Shown piece after piece: positions 1-9,150 of a stretch of DNA of 64,000 bases. Position 1 is the first letter of the stretch. Every line of letters begins with the position of its first letter. The DNA is from UBA5429 sp942493315 (GTDB lineage: Bacteria > Bacteroidota > Bacteroidia > Bacteroidales > WCHB1-69), in assembly GCA_942493315.1 (NCBI GenBank), contig OW818690.1, forward strand, positions 682,001 through 746,000, in the 5' to 3' direction. The notes under the pieces are model-generated. The model searched no databases and was not told the origin of the DNA. It saw only the letters and a program-made list of their open reading frames with translations. Made by a program: the position numbers and the translations under genes.

Positions 1-1344
1 AGATGGAGATGGTGTATCCTGTTAGCCGCCAGTTACTACTTCTATATGTGCTGGAAAGTGGAGTATATCTTTTTGATTCTTGCTTCTACACTCATTGATT
101 ATTTTATGGCGATACAGATTGAAAAAAATCCCCATAAAAAATGGAAGTTTATGCTGTTATTGGTCAGTTTGGTCACCAATTTTGGTTTGCTTTTCTACTT
201 TAAATACTATAATTTTGTAAGTACGTCATTAAACGAACTATTTGCCTTCATCAAATTTGATAAGGAGATACCCATGATGAAATTACTACTACCTGTAGGG
301 ATCTCATTTTACACCTTCCAAACCCTAAGCTACACCATCGATGTATTTTTTGGAAAGCAAAAAGCGGAAAAACATTTGGGTTATTTTGCGTTGTATGTCA
401 CCTATTTTCCACAGTTGGTTGCTGGTCCGATTGAACGGTTTTCCACATTAACGCCGCAACTTAAAGAGAAGCACACTTTTACTTATGAAAATTTGAAAAA
501 AGGGTTTCAGATGATATTATATGGACTCTTCATCAAAATGGTGATTGCAGATAATCTTTCTGGTTTTGTAGATCAAATTTACAGTAATCCTACCCAATAC
601 GGATCCAAAGATTTAGTAACCGGAATATTTTTATATTCATTTCAGATCTACAGTGACTTTTTCGGATATTCAACCATTGCCATTGGAAGTTCCATATTAT
701 TTGGTGTACATTTGATGGACAACTTTAAAACACCTTATTTAGCTAAGAATATATCGGAATTCTGGCAGCGTTGGCATATCTCATTATCCACCTGGTTCAG
801 GGATTATGTTTATTTTCCCATGGGCGGCAACCGGGTAGCAAAAGGGAGATGGTTTTTAAATATCATGGTTGTTTTTGTTGCCAGCGGAATATGGCATGGA
901 GCCAACTGGACCTTCCTCATCTGGGGATTTCTCTATGGGTTGATCTACATTTTAGAGAGAGTATTTAATGATTTGTTTCACATTACCAAAACATGGAAGC
1001 CTTACTCTATCGGACATCTTTTCTTAGCTCTAAAAACATTTGTTTTAGTCACATTGATCTGGATATTCTTCCGGAGTCAAAGTTTTCACGAAGCCATGGT
1101 AATGTTTCAATCAATATTCAGCAACAACAGCTCTCCGAAAGCTTCCTTGATGATACCCGTTTTTGTATGGATATTTTTAGGATTATTTATATTGAGTGAT
1201 TTCCTTTTTTACAACAAAAGGTTTGATATTCAAGTGAATAAAATGCCATTTTGGGGAAGATGGGTTGTTTATGCCGTATTGATATTCAGTATTATTGTTT
1301 TTTCAGGAGTTGATAACTTCCCATTCATTTACTTTCAATTTTAG
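1..1344 (+). CDS. MBOAT family O-acyltransferase, 5' truncated by the window edge
   Basis: This is an integral-membrane O-acyltransferase of the MBOAT family (AlgI/DltB/PatA-like), which moves acyl, usually acetyl, groups across the inner membrane onto an extracellular polysaccharide. The reading frame is open from base 1 and the sequence before the first ATG (base 46) is already family-like (LLAASYYFYMCW), so the true start lies outside the window. Visible hallmarks are a VAGPIERF segment, the FWQRWHISLSTWFRDY block, and SGIWHGANW with the catalytic His. About 10 hydrophobic segments are present. The next gene starts 6 bp downstream and encodes an SGNH-like protein, the usual periplasmic partner. 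The acceptor polymer cannot be told from sequence. Confidence 0.93.
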   Translation, partial: RWRWCILLAASYYFYMCWKVEYIFLILASTLIDYFMAIQIEKNPHKKWKFMLLLVSLVTNFGLLFYFKYYNFVSTSLNELFAFIKFDKEIPMMKLLLPVGISFYTFQTLSYTIDVFFGKQKAEKHLGYFALYVTYFPQLVAGPIERFSTLTPQLKEKHTFTYENLKKGFQMILYGLFIKMVIADNLSGFVDQIYSNPTQYGSKDLVTGIFLYSFQIYSDFFGYSTIAIGSSILFGVHLMDNFKTPYLAKNISEFWQRWHISLSTWFRDYVYFPMGGNRVAKGRWFLNIMVVFVASGIWHGANWTFLIWGFLYGLIYILERVFNDLFHITKTWKPYSIGHLFLALKTFVLVTLIWIFFRSQSFHEAMVMFQSIFSNNSSPKASLMIPVFVWIFLGLFILSDFLFYNKRFDIQVNKMPFWGRWVVYAVLIFSIIVFSGVDNFPFIYFQF

Positions 1345-1350
1345 AAAACT

Positions 1351-2838
1351 ATGTGGAAAAAAGTTGTATTAAATTTCTTGATTTTAATAGGAGTACTATT
1401 CATAAGCAATTATGTATACACCAAATGGTTTTTTGAAGACGACCTGAAAAAAACCTCAGATATCGTTCAGTTAGTTCGAGAACTCCCAAAAGAAACTGAG
1501 ATTGTATATGTAGCAGAATCGTCGAACATTACTTATAGAATGGATGATTTAGACAAAAGAAAGATCTCTGAATTCATTGGAGATTATTATCCCGGCATAA
1601 AAGTGAGTGATCTTACAAAAGCCGCATCACATGCCGGGATTTATAAAGTACTTTTAGAACAGATTCCTAGGGAAAGCAAGGTAAAAACTGTGGTTATCAC
1701 CTTAAATTTGCGATCATTTAATGCCCAATGGATCTATTCCAATCTGGAAACAGCCCTTCAAAAAAGTGTAGTACTATTGAAAAACAATCCACCATTAGTG
1801 AATCGATTTTTATTATCCTTTAAGGCTTACGATATCAAAACCGACAAAGAACGACAAGCCCAAATCATATCTTACTGGAAATCCGCTAAATATAAAACGC
1901 AAAAACTTCCCTATAAAAATGTGATAGAATGGGATCGGTTTATGGCACAAAAGGGGATTCTTGATTCATCAGGAAGATATGACACCATACTTACACCATT
2001 AGCATGCAGTTACATCAAAACGTATGCGTTCGAACTAGACACATTGAACAATCCGCGAATTAAAGACTTTGACAAAATAATCAAGTTAGCCAAACAAAGA
2101 GGCTGGAACCTTGTTTTCAATTTGTTGCCAGAAAATCTGGATCAGGCGCATCGTTTGGTTGGAAATGAATTAGTTCAGATGATAGAGCACAATGCCACAA
2201 TATTGAAAAAATATTACACTAATAAAGGGGTTTTAGTTGTTGATAATTTACATTTAGTAAAAGATGATCAATTTATAGATCGGGATTTTCCCACTGAACA
2301 TTATGCGGAACAAGGGAGAAAGGCAATAGCCGAACACGTCTCAAACAGTTTAAAACGTTGGTATGTTTCGAAATACAAGACACCTGTATATACCACAACA
2401 TTAAAAACGACCCTTTTAAACACCTGTGAAAATTCAGAGATCTGGAATCAGGGTCAAACGATTACAACAGAAAAATCACATTCCGGTAGTAAATCGTCCT
2501 TATTTTATGGGGAAAATCCTTACAGTATCACATTAGAGTATCCTATAGGTCGGGTTCCCGATTCATTAAAGAACAACGTAACGATCTCCTTTTGGCATTT
2601 TCATAGTTCAGATTCAGAGTCTTCACTAATCATTGAATCGATCAAGATCAATCAATATCATGTAACAAATCAATATTCATATAATGGTTCAAATTCAAAA
2701 AAGGGTATCTGGCAGTTCTATTCCACGACGATAGTACTGGAAGATAGTATGAAAAATGCGGATGTCTTGAAGATTTTTTTGTATAATCCGGGAGGAGATA
2801 AGAAATATGTGGATGATTTTTATGTAAGCTTTGAATAG
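1351..2838 (+). CDS. Membrane-anchored SGNH-hydrolase-like protein, partner of the MBOAT
   Basis: A 495-residue protein with one N-terminal hydrophobic segment (about residues 5-23) and a periplasmic body. Residues around 53-60 (YVAESSN) sit where an SGNH block I would be. FPTEHYAEQGRKAIAEHV near residue 317 resembles the C-terminal DxxH block, with Glu-His in place of Asp-x-x-His. The C-terminal ~130 residues look like a beta-sandwich, possibly carbohydrate binding. Position directly after an MBOAT gene suggests it takes part in polysaccharide O-acetylation, as AlgX/AlgJ-type proteins do. That is inference: the catalytic blocks are weak and no named family was recognised with confidence. Confidence 0.6.
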   Translation: MWKKVVLNFLILIGVLFISNYVYTKWFFEDDLKKTSDIVQLVRELPKETEIVYVAESSNITYRMDDLDKRKISEFIGDYYPGIKVSDLTKAASHAGIYKVLLEQIPRESKVKTVVITLNLRSFNAQWIYSNLETALQKSVVLLKNNPPLVNRFLLSFKAYDIKTDKERQAQIISYWKSAKYKTQKLPYKNVIEWDRFMAQKGILDSSGRYDTILTPLACSYIKTYAFELDTLNNPRIKDFDKIIKLAKQRGWNLVFNLLPENLDQAHRLVGNELVQMIEHNATILKKYYTNKGVLVVDNLHLVKDDQFIDRDFPTEHYAEQGRKAIAEHVSNSLKRWYVSKYKTPVYTTTLKTTLLNTCENSEIWNQGQTITTEKSHSGSKSSLFYGENPYSITLEYPIGRVPDSLKNNVTISFWHFHSSDSESSLIIESIKINQYHVTNQYSYNGSNSKKGIWQFYSTTIVLEDSMKNADVLKIFLYNPGGDKKYVDDFYVSFE

Positions 2839-2896
2839 GGAAGATGTTTGATATGCTCGAATGGTTGCGGGGGAAAGGTGGGGCTCATTGACCTGC

Positions 2897-3032
2897 GGAG
2901 CACTCATAGGGTAATCTAATAAATGATGGGTAAAAGATTTAGTAAATTGTTTATTCATTGCAAAATATGAAATCTACTGATTTTGCATCCTTGCTTCACC
3001 AACCTTTTATTAGATTAGCTAAATGAAAACTC
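2897..3032. repeat. Left hairpin end module of the IS
   Basis: The outer arm (2897-2932) and the inner arm (2998-3032, CACCAACCTTTTATTAGATT then AGCT) are inverted copies of one another. The space between contains a smaller inverted repeat around TGCAAAAT/ATTTTGCA. The same two-arm design is seen at 4321-4443 and at 44536-44673. Confidence 0.65.
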
Positions 3033-3208
3033 AAATTTGGAATCTATCACCCATTTGACAACTCCAAAATCAACCCAAATTCTAAATTTAAATCCACTAA
3101 AAACAAGCCAAATCTTTCTATAATCAAACAAACTTTAGGTACAAACACACCTATGTCACCATTTTTTAATTTAATGGTTTTGTCATTTTAATAAAGCTGT
3201 TTTTTGTT

Positions 3209-4234
3209 TTAAACAAACATTTTGCAATGTTTATAATCCTCTTTCCCATTAGTAATAGAGATCGATTTTTCAATCATAGCAGATGAGAGATCTAATCTGA
3301 ATTTGATCTGTTCAAAGATCATATACCAATACAGATAGTTTTGCAGATAACTGGAGGATACTCCATGAAACCGATCCATAAAAGCAAATAATTTTAGGTA
3401 TCTGCTTTCAATCGTTTTTGTATCATAATATTGGTTACATCCTTTCACTTTCTGATCCTTTTTTCTAATAAAGTAGCTGATCTTTCGTTTTCCTGCAAAT
3501 TGTTTAAGAATCGGATGATCACTCAAACATAGTTTTTTTACTTTGTTGAGTTTTTTACCAATATGTTTCTTTAATTCTTCTTCTTGTAATACGCCTTGTT
3601 GAATAATTGTGATTTCAAAATGGGATATTCTGTCCCCAATAGCCACTAAAGAAAGAGGTTTGTATTCCCCATTTCGGATACTTTCTGCTTTCCTATTGCT
3701 GGCAGGATTCGTTATCTTTCCTTTTTGTCCTATTTGTTTAGCTTTGGCTCCTTGTCCCTTTCGGGAGAAGGGTTCTGAAATATCAATCATTTCCGTTATT
3801 CCTAGATATTTATCCGGGACATATTCACCCAGAGAGGAGATAATTTTATGTCTCCAATCAAATGAAGTTTGGTTAGAAATATTCAGTGCATCAGAACAAT
3901 CTTTGATTCCTGTTCCTGATAACATCAACAAGAAGTAGGATTGTAGTTTTTCCTTCTTTTTGATATAAGAGATCGTTGTCCCAGAGAACTCATTAAAGCT
4001 TCTTCCACAACTCTTACAAAGGAAATATTGAACTCCTTTTTTCTTACCGTTTAGAATAAAATGTGATTTTCCACATTTAGGACACACTCGGACTTGCTTC
4101 TCACTGATATATTTACAGATAGAAGCTAAAGGATTAACAGAACTCTTTTTTTTGGAATTTTCTTCAGCGGATGGTGAGGATTGTTCTGAAGTAGTTTTAT
4201 TGGTATGCTTAGAGGATTGGGGTAGTTCATTCAT
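3209..4234 (-). CDS. IS1595-family transposase
   Basis: The 341-residue transposase of the surrounding element. Residues ~50-75 form a C4 zinc ribbon (CPKC...CKSC). A helix-turn-helix-like stretch follows (KDCSDALNISNQTSFDWRHK), then an ISXO2-like DDE domain with acidic positions in TEMIDISEPF and CLSDHPIL and a HGVSSSYLQNYLYWYMIFE tail. The frame is intact, so the element could still be active. The family call rests on this motif order, with no database comparison. A TATATTTG promoter box lies at 4270-4277 on the same strand, just inside the right end module. Confidence 0.85.
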   Translation of the reverse strand: MNELPQSSKHTNKTTSEQSSPSAEENSKKKSSVNPLASICKYISEKQVRVCPKCGKSHFILNGKKKGVQYFLCKSCGRSFNEFSGTTISYIKKKEKLQSYFLLMLSGTGIKDCSDALNISNQTSFDWRHKIISSLGEYVPDKYLGITEMIDISEPFSRKGQGAKAKQIGQKGKITNPASNRKAESIRNGEYKPLSLVAIGDRISHFEITIIQQGVLQEEELKKHIGKKLNKVKKLCLSDHPILKQFAGKRKISYFIRKKDQKVKGCNQYYDTKTIESRYLKLFAFMDRFHGVSSSYLQNYLYWYMIFEQIKFRLDLSSAMIEKSISITNGKEDYKHCKMFV

Positions 4235-4269
4235 AGTTTTTTGAGTTTAGTGAGTCATTGATATTGATG

Positions 4270-4277
4270 CAAATATA
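4270..4277 (-). promoter_or_regulatory. Promoter -7 box for the transposase
   Basis: Read on the minus strand this is TATATTTG, an exact TAnnTTTG match, followed by GCATC, 35 bp before the transposase start codon. It is the only such box between the IS end and the gene. Confidence 0.55.
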
Positions 4278-4320
4278 AACAAAAAAATGAATGAATTGCC
4301 AAACTTTTGAAAAAAAATCT

Positions 4321-4443
4321 GCTAATCTAAAAAAAGATTGGTGCTATTGTGATGCAAAATCACAAAACTTTAAAAAGTGTTTAAAATCAAAAATTTAGCA
4401 AAAAACTCACCCATCTTTTAATAGATTAGCCAATTAAAGCTCC
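4321..4443. repeat. Right hairpin end module of the IS
   Basis: The inner arm GCTAATCTAAAAAAAGATTG (4321-4340, then GTG) and the outer arm ending at 4443 are inverted copies. A short palindrome, GTGATGCAAAATCAC, lies between them. Sequence beyond the core (AGATTAGCC, AT, AAAGCTCC) is shared with the lone module at 44.6 kb, which extends the repeat outward to GCTCC. Confidence 0.65.
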
Positions 4444-4506
4444 GTCGGTAGTTCTATAGCAAACAGCAAATACTCTTAAGCAATAAATCACTTTTTCCCA
4501 AAATTT

Positions 4507-5277
4507 TCATTGACAAAGTACATACAAATCATCTCTCTCATTAATACACAATATCGGAAAATGATCTGTCTTTCCTATAATCTGTGACTCTTTTGGCCCA
4601 AAAAGAAAATCTATTAATGTGTAAAACTTCGTCATCATGATCACACTTAGTGTTGCATCAAAATTAGGTGCCAACTCTATCGATTTCTGATCTATTTGAA
4701 GGGTATCTGTTATTGGGTGTATCTCGTAGTGAAGCTCCAAATTACGATACAATTTCTCAACAAATTCAATATTATTCTCAACTTTACGCGCTACAATTTT
4801 TTCTTTATGTTGATTATAAACCACATGTATTGTACCTTTCACGTTCCTCTTCGCATAAAATCTAACAAAGTAGCTGGCCCACATTGCCTTCTCTTTTGCT
4901 TGTCTATCAACATCTATCGGAAGTACAATATTTTTGTAACTTTCAGATTGTGGTGGTTTGTTCCCAACTACCAAAACAGGTACTCTTGAACCTCTGATAA
5001 ATGAAATAGCTCGTTTGGTTGTAAACAGTGGAGTGAATCCATTTTTGAATGTTCCTGACTTTTTTTCTGCAACTCCGATTACAACCAGAATCGTATTGGT
5101 CTCCTCAGCTAGTAAATAATAAGAATCATTAAAAAACTGTCTTTCCGGATATTTAATTTCTAAATCCGATTGGAAAATTTGACATAGTAATTTCCCATGT
5201 TCAATCGCATTTTTGCCATAATCCGTTTGATCGGATAAGACCATTATTTTGGTTGGTTTTTTTTCCTCTTCTTCCAT
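4507..5277 (-). CDS. Universal stress protein (UspA family)
   Basis: A 256-residue cytosolic protein with the UspA fold: KIMVLSDQTDYGKNAIEHG at the N-terminus, a VVIGVAEK strand, and RGSRVPVLVVGN, the usual position of the ATP-loop/last strand. A second, more divergent Usp-like half follows (KNIVLPIDVDRQAKEKAMW through HFPILCINE). This tandem two-domain layout is common in Bacteroidota. UspA proteins bind nucleotides or dimerise under stress; no specific role can be read here. It is the last gene of a three-gene minus-strand run and begins 3 bp after tsaB ends. Confidence 0.85.
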   Translation of the reverse strand: MEEEEKKPTKIMVLSDQTDYGKNAIEHGKLLCQIFQSDLEIKYPERQFFNDSYYLLAEETNTILVVIGVAEKKSGTFKNGFTPLFTTKRAISFIRGSRVPVLVVGNKPPQSESYKNIVLPIDVDRQAKEKAMWASYFVRFYAKRNVKGTIHVVYNQHKEKIVARKVENNIEFVEKLYRNLELHYEIHPITDTLQIDQKSIELAPNFDATLSVIMMTKFYTLIDFLFGPKESQIIGKTDHFPILCINERDDLYVLCQ

Positions 5278-5280
5278 GGG

Positions 5281-5982
5281 TTATCGAAGTCCTTTTACAG
5301 TTGATTTTCCGGGTAAATAATCTTTGAGATAAAATGGTTCAAAATAAGGGAGATCATCAAAATCTTCATTTTCAAATTTATGGTATGCCATAACAATCAT
5401 ATTTTGAGCGGAAAGGGGTGATTCAGAAAACATAGCATTTGGGTATCTGGAAAGCAATTCTTTACATTTTAGCATCCCATTTCCGCCAAATACTACTACA
5501 TTATGTTCCAGGATCTCTTTGAAGGATTCCTCGTCAATTATTTCAGCATGGATCTCATTCATTAACTTCATTTCCGGGGAATAGAGGGCTGTATAAACTT
5601 CCATTCTACGAGCATCTATCATAGGGGCAATCAAGTATGGCTTTTCAATGTCGAATCTATCTTGTTGAGCCCCGATTGCTATACTCTTCAATGTTGAGAT
5701 CGTGATTACCGGAATATCTAAAGCATAGCATAATCCTTTTGCTGTTGATGCTCCAATTCTTAAACCTGTATAGGATCCGGGACCAATACTGACAGCAACA
5801 GCGTTGATATCAGATAATTGAAGATGGGTACTTTTAACAAGCTCTTCAATAAAGAGAATCAATTTTTCAGCATGAGATAATCCTTTAGATTCCTCCTTGA
5901 GTGCGATTAATTGTTTCCCTCTGGATAATGCCACAGAACAAATTTCTGTAGCGGTTTCTATATGTAAAATGATGGGTTCCAT
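5281..5982 (-). CDS. tsaB: tRNA threonylcarbamoyladenosine biosynthesis protein TsaB
   Basis: TsaB is the non-catalytic partner of TsaD in making the t6A base at position 37 of ANN-decoding tRNAs. The 233-residue protein starts ILHIETATEICSVALSRG, the family's actin-like phosphate-1 strand, and has SIGPGSYTGLRIGASTAKGL at residues ~68-87, the most conserved TsaB stretch. Length is typical (about 220-240). It lies 12 bp downstream of the Gate-domain gene and just before usp, so the three are probably co-transcribed. Confidence 0.94.
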   Translation of the reverse strand: MEPIILHIETATEICSVALSRGKQLIALKEESKGLSHAEKLILFIEELVKSTHLQLSDINAVAVSIGPGSYTGLRIGASTAKGLCYALDIPVITISTLKSIAIGAQQDRFDIEKPYLIAPMIDARRMEVYTALYSPEMKLMNEIHAEIIDEESFKEILEHNVVVFGGNGMLKCKELLSRYPNAMFSESPLSAQNMIVMAYHKFENEDFDDLPYFEPFYLKDYLPGKSTVKGLR

Positions 5983-5994
5983 ATAATAAATTTT

Positions 5995-6951
5995 CTATTT
6001 AGAATAAAACAATTTTTTCATCCGTTCCTCATTCCAGTTTCTTGTGATTCTAACAATAATAAAAGTAATCAAAAATCCGAATAGTGGTCTAAAAATAAAT
6101 ACCCCGGTATAGTGTGCTCCAATGGAGATCATAAGTAATGAATCTTCAATTAGGCTATGAACCAATGACATTAAAAGTAATGCATAGAATACATCTCTTT
6201 TAGGAAGATCATTCTTTTCTACTTCGTTGATGATTAATCCACCTCCATAAGCTAATCCAAGAGTGATCCCAAAAACGGTGATTGGAATCACCTCTTTTCC
6301 TATACCCAATGATTTTAAAATAGGATGTAGTCCTTTGTTAACCAATTCTATAACTCCAACTTTTTTTAGAATATCAAGAAGAATTATCAGTACCGTTATC
6401 ATTATAAATATGATGCCATAGTTTTTTAATTCTGTTAATATCCATTTCCAGAATGAGCCACTTTTATCGGAGATAACGATCTGATTAATGATTCCGGGTT
6501 CATAATTTAAACCATGAAATAGTTTATAAATTTGAAACAATAAAACTCCGGCAATAAACCCAACAATAAAACGGGCAAGAAAAAGGGGAATCACTTTTGC
6601 TCCTGCCTTTTTTGTTACTGCCAGTTCAATAGGTAATGAGTGGGCAATCAGGATGATTGTCGCTAAAACAGATATTTGAGCAACTGTAAGGTGTGAGGAT
6701 ATGGAAAAATAGGCTACCATTCCAGCATACATATTTCCAATCATGGCAGAAGCCCAAACCAATCCCATTTCACCGGGTAAACCCATCCAGTTCATCATGG
6801 GTGCAAGAGCATCTCCAACGTACACAATAGCACCGGTAACTTGTAAAATTTTGACAATTATAGTAACCGGAATCATAATCTTAAAAATCTTAAGACTGGT
6901 CTTTCCTCCCTGCTTAATCCATTCAATAACTTGATTCCAAAATAATCGCAT
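5995..6951 (-). CDS. Nucleoside-recognition (Gate) domain membrane protein
   Basis: A polytopic membrane protein of 318 residues with two copies of the Gate/nucleoside-recognition module (about residues 15-130 and 185-300), each beginning with a GGKTSLKIFKIMIP- or LIILLDILKKVG-like segment. Members resemble spore maturation proteins A/B and nucleoside permeases, but the substrate of this subgroup is unknown. I place the start at the ATG at 6951. A longer reading begins with a TTG that is part of the promoter box CAAAAATA (6964-6971), so it cannot be translated from that promoter. The leader would then be only a few bases long. Confidence 0.82.
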   Translation of the reverse strand: MRLFWNQVIEWIKQGGKTSLKIFKIMIPVTIIVKILQVTGAIVYVGDALAPMMNWMGLPGEMGLVWASAMIGNMYAGMVAYFSISSHLTVAQISVLATIILIAHSLPIELAVTKKAGAKVIPLFLARFIVGFIAGVLLFQIYKLFHGLNYEPGIINQIVISDKSGSFWKWILTELKNYGIIFIMITVLIILLDILKKVGVIELVNKGLHPILKSLGIGKEVIPITVFGITLGLAYGGGLIINEVEKNDLPKRDVFYALLLMSLVHSLIEDSLLMISIGAHYTGVFIFRPLFGFLITFIIVRITRNWNEERMKKLFYSK

Positions 6952-6963
6952 ACAATTTTTCTG

Positions 6964-6971
6964 CAAAAATA
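6964..6971 (-). promoter_or_regulatory. Promoter -7 box for the Gate/tsaB/usp operon
   Basis: The minus-strand sequence is TATTTTTG followed by CAG, matching TAnnTTTG. The ATG follows 12 bases after the box, so the transcript would be almost leaderless. The box is 13 bp from the opposing recG promoter box. Confidence 0.7.
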
Positions 6972-6984
6972 CACGATTTTTTTA

Positions 6985-6992
6985 TATATTTG
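6985..6992 (+). promoter_or_regulatory. Promoter -7 box for recG
   Basis: TATATTTG is an exact match to the Bacteroidota TAnnTTTG element, 21 bp before the recG ATG at 7014. An in-frame TTG at 6990 is part of this box and is therefore an unlikely start codon. Confidence 0.7.
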
Positions 6993-7013
6993 CGACCTAA
7001 ATATCGAATCACC

Positions 7014-9122
7014 ATGACTGTCAATCTTCTCGATACACCCATTGAATTTCTAAAAGGTGTTGGCCCCAAAAAAGCAGAATTATTCAAAAAAGAGTTTGAG
7101 ATTTTCAATTATCAGGATCTCTTGGAATATTATCCTTACAGACATATTGATAAATCTAAAATTTATCAAATATCTGAGATTCAAAGTGAGGGAGCTTATC
7201 TGCAATTTAAAGGGCGAATCACTTCTTATGAAATTTTAGGTGAAAAATTCTCAAAGAGATTGGTGGCTCAGTTTCAGGATGAAACAGGTAAAATTGAATT
7301 GGTGTGGTTTAACTCTCTCAAATGGGTTGAAGAATTAATAAAAGAGAAAAGATCGTTGATTGTATTTGGAAAACCAACTCTTTTCAATAGAAAATGGCAG
7401 ATTACCCATCCTGAATTATTGGATACCCAATCACAGGCTGATAGTAGCGTTTCTTTGGCTTTTCAACCTTTATACAATACTTCAGAAAAAGCTAAGAAAG
7501 GAGGACTCGATTCAAGGGTGATTTCTAAGCTTATGATCACTTTATTGTCTCAAATTAAAGATATTATTCCGGAACAACTCTCCCAATCATATATTGAAAA
7601 ACTTAAATTACTTCGACTTAAAGAGGCATTAGAACATATCCATTATCCAAAAGATAATGAGATGTTATCCCGGGCAAAGTTAAGAATTAAGTTTGATGAA
7701 CTTTTCTTTACTCAACTCAAACTATTAAAAATTAAACAAATAAATGCTACAAGGAGTATTGGATTCCAGTTTAAGGTAGTTGGAGAAACATTCAATACCT
7801 ACTATAAAAACTACTTGCCTTTTGAACTTACAAATGCGCAAAAAAGAGTGATTAAAGAGATTCGTGCAGATGTTGGAAGTGGCAGACAAATGAACAGATT
7901 ACTTCAGGGCGATGTGGGTAGTGGAAAAACAATAACTGCCCTTTTAGTGATGTTAATAGCCAAAGACAATGGTTTTCAGTCTTGTTTAATGGCTCCAACG
8001 GAAATATTGGCAACTCAACATTTTGAGTCAATTAAAAAGTTACTCAAAGATATGCCGGTCAAAGTAGGGTACTTATCCGGTTCCACTAAAACTGCTGCAA
8101 GAAGAGTTTTATTTGAAAACTTACAAAACGGATCGATAGATATCCTGATTGGCACTCATGCGTTGATTGAAGATCCTGTAAAATTTCAAAATCTAGGATT
8201 AGTAGTTATTGATGAGCAACACCGCTTTGGTGTAGAGCAACGCGCAAAATTGTGGGCAAAGAACGAAATCTCTCCTCATATTTTAGTTATGACAGCTACT
8301 CCAATTCCACGTACTTTAGCCATGACGGTGTATGGAGATTTAGATATTTCTGTAATTAATGAATTACCTAAAGGGAGAAAACCCATAATTACCAAACTGA
8401 TGTACGATCGGGATCGACTTTCGCTTTTTGGATTTATGAAAAAACAAATTGAGGTGGGTCGTCAGATTTTTGTGGTTTACCCACTTATACAAGAATCAGA
8501 AAAAATGGATCTATTTGATTTAATGGCAGGTTACGACTTAATGACGCACCATTATCCCCTTCCTCAATATGCTATTGGAATTGTACATGGCAAAATGAAA
8601 ACAGATGAGAAAGATTTTGGGATGCAACAATTTATTCAGAAAAAAACACAAATTTTATTGTCCACAACTGTGATTGAAGTAGGCATTGATGTTCCCAATG
8701 CCTCAGTAATGGTAATTGAAAATGCAGAAAGATTTGGATTATCACAATTGCATCAACTTAGAGGTAGAGTAGGCCGTGGTGCTGATCAATCTTATTGCAT
8801 TTTGATGGCAGGTGATAAACTGAGCCATGAAAGTAAACAACGGTTAAATGCAATGGTTTCCACCAATGATGGATTTGAAATTGCAAATATTGATTTACGC
8901 TTACGTGGCCCAGGGGATATTCAGGGAACCCGTCAGAGTGGCGTCTTGGATTTTAAATTAGCCGATTTGATTCATGATGAAAAACTAGTTGGTTTTACAA
9001 GAAAATTAGCCAAAGAATTGCTTGAGGTTGATCCAAATTTACAAAATCCTGAAAATAAACCCATCTCAGAACATTTGAAAAAAATAATGTCTAAAAACAG
9101 TATTTGGGGAAAGATTAGTTAA
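7014..9122 (+). CDS. recG: ATP-dependent DNA helicase RecG
   Basis: RecG remodels stalled replication forks and Holliday junctions. The 702-residue protein has an N-terminal wedge/OB-fold part (LLDTPIEFLKGVGPKKAELF at the start, helix-hairpin-helix-like), Walker A GDVGSGKT near residue 299, motif II DEQH near 400, motif III MTATPIPRTLAMT, and the helicase C motifs STTVIEVGIDVPNA and QLRGRVGRG. Length is normal. The ATG at 7014 is preferred because the upstream in-frame TTG falls in the promoter. It is followed 28 bp later by rlmH, likely in the same transcript. Confidence 0.97.
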   Translation: MTVNLLDTPIEFLKGVGPKKAELFKKEFEIFNYQDLLEYYPYRHIDKSKIYQISEIQSEGAYLQFKGRITSYEILGEKFSKRLVAQFQDETGKIELVWFNSLKWVEELIKEKRSLIVFGKPTLFNRKWQITHPELLDTQSQADSSVSLAFQPLYNTSEKAKKGGLDSRVISKLMITLLSQIKDIIPEQLSQSYIEKLKLLRLKEALEHIHYPKDNEMLSRAKLRIKFDELFFTQLKLLKIKQINATRSIGFQFKVVGETFNTYYKNYLPFELTNAQKRVIKEIRADVGSGRQMNRLLQGDVGSGKTITALLVMLIAKDNGFQSCLMAPTEILATQHFESIKKLLKDMPVKVGYLSGSTKTAARRVLFENLQNGSIDILIGTHALIEDPVKFQNLGLVVIDEQHRFGVEQRAKLWAKNEISPHILVMTATPIPRTLAMTVYGDLDISVINELPKGRKPIITKLMYDRDRLSLFGFMKKQIEVGRQIFVVYPLIQESEKMDLFDLMAGYDLMTHHYPLPQYAIGIVHGKMKTDEKDFGMQQFIQKKTQILLSTTVIEVGIDVPNASVMVIENAERFGLSQLHQLRGRVGRGADQSYCILMAGDKLSHESKQRLNAMVSTNDGFEIANIDLRLRGPGDIQGTRQSGVLDFKLADLIHDEKLVGFTRKLAKELLEVDPNLQNPENKPISEHLKKIMSKNSIWGKIS

Positions 9123-9150
9123 TTTATTCTTAATTAAATGTTAATTTATT

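Larger units (their letters stand above)
2897..4443. mobile_element. IS1595-type insertion sequence with hairpin end modules
   Basis: The element is bounded by imperfect terminal inverted repeats. The left end from 2897 and the reverse complement of the right end to 4443 agree at about 28 of 36 bases, both beginning GGAGC and carrying TAATCTA...GATGGGT. It holds one transposase gene on the minus strand. Each end also has a second, inward copy of the repeat (2998-3032 and 4321-4344), so each end is itself a ~125-135-bp hairpin. No clear target duplication was found. It sits between the MBOAT/SGNH pair and the 3' end of the usp operon and interrupts no recognisable gene. Confidence 0.72.

Noticed and set aside
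2695..2958. An 87-residue minus-strand frame between the SGNH gene and the IS
   Set aside because: It overlaps the well-supported SGNH gene on the other strand and runs into the IS end; no protein-like pattern.
6990..7013. TTG start adding eight residues to RecG
   Set aside because: The TTG is the end of the TATATTTG promoter box, so it would be upstream of the transcript start; the ATG at 7014 gives the normal N-terminus. The same reasoning applies at 6966 (Gate protein) and 34275 (purA).
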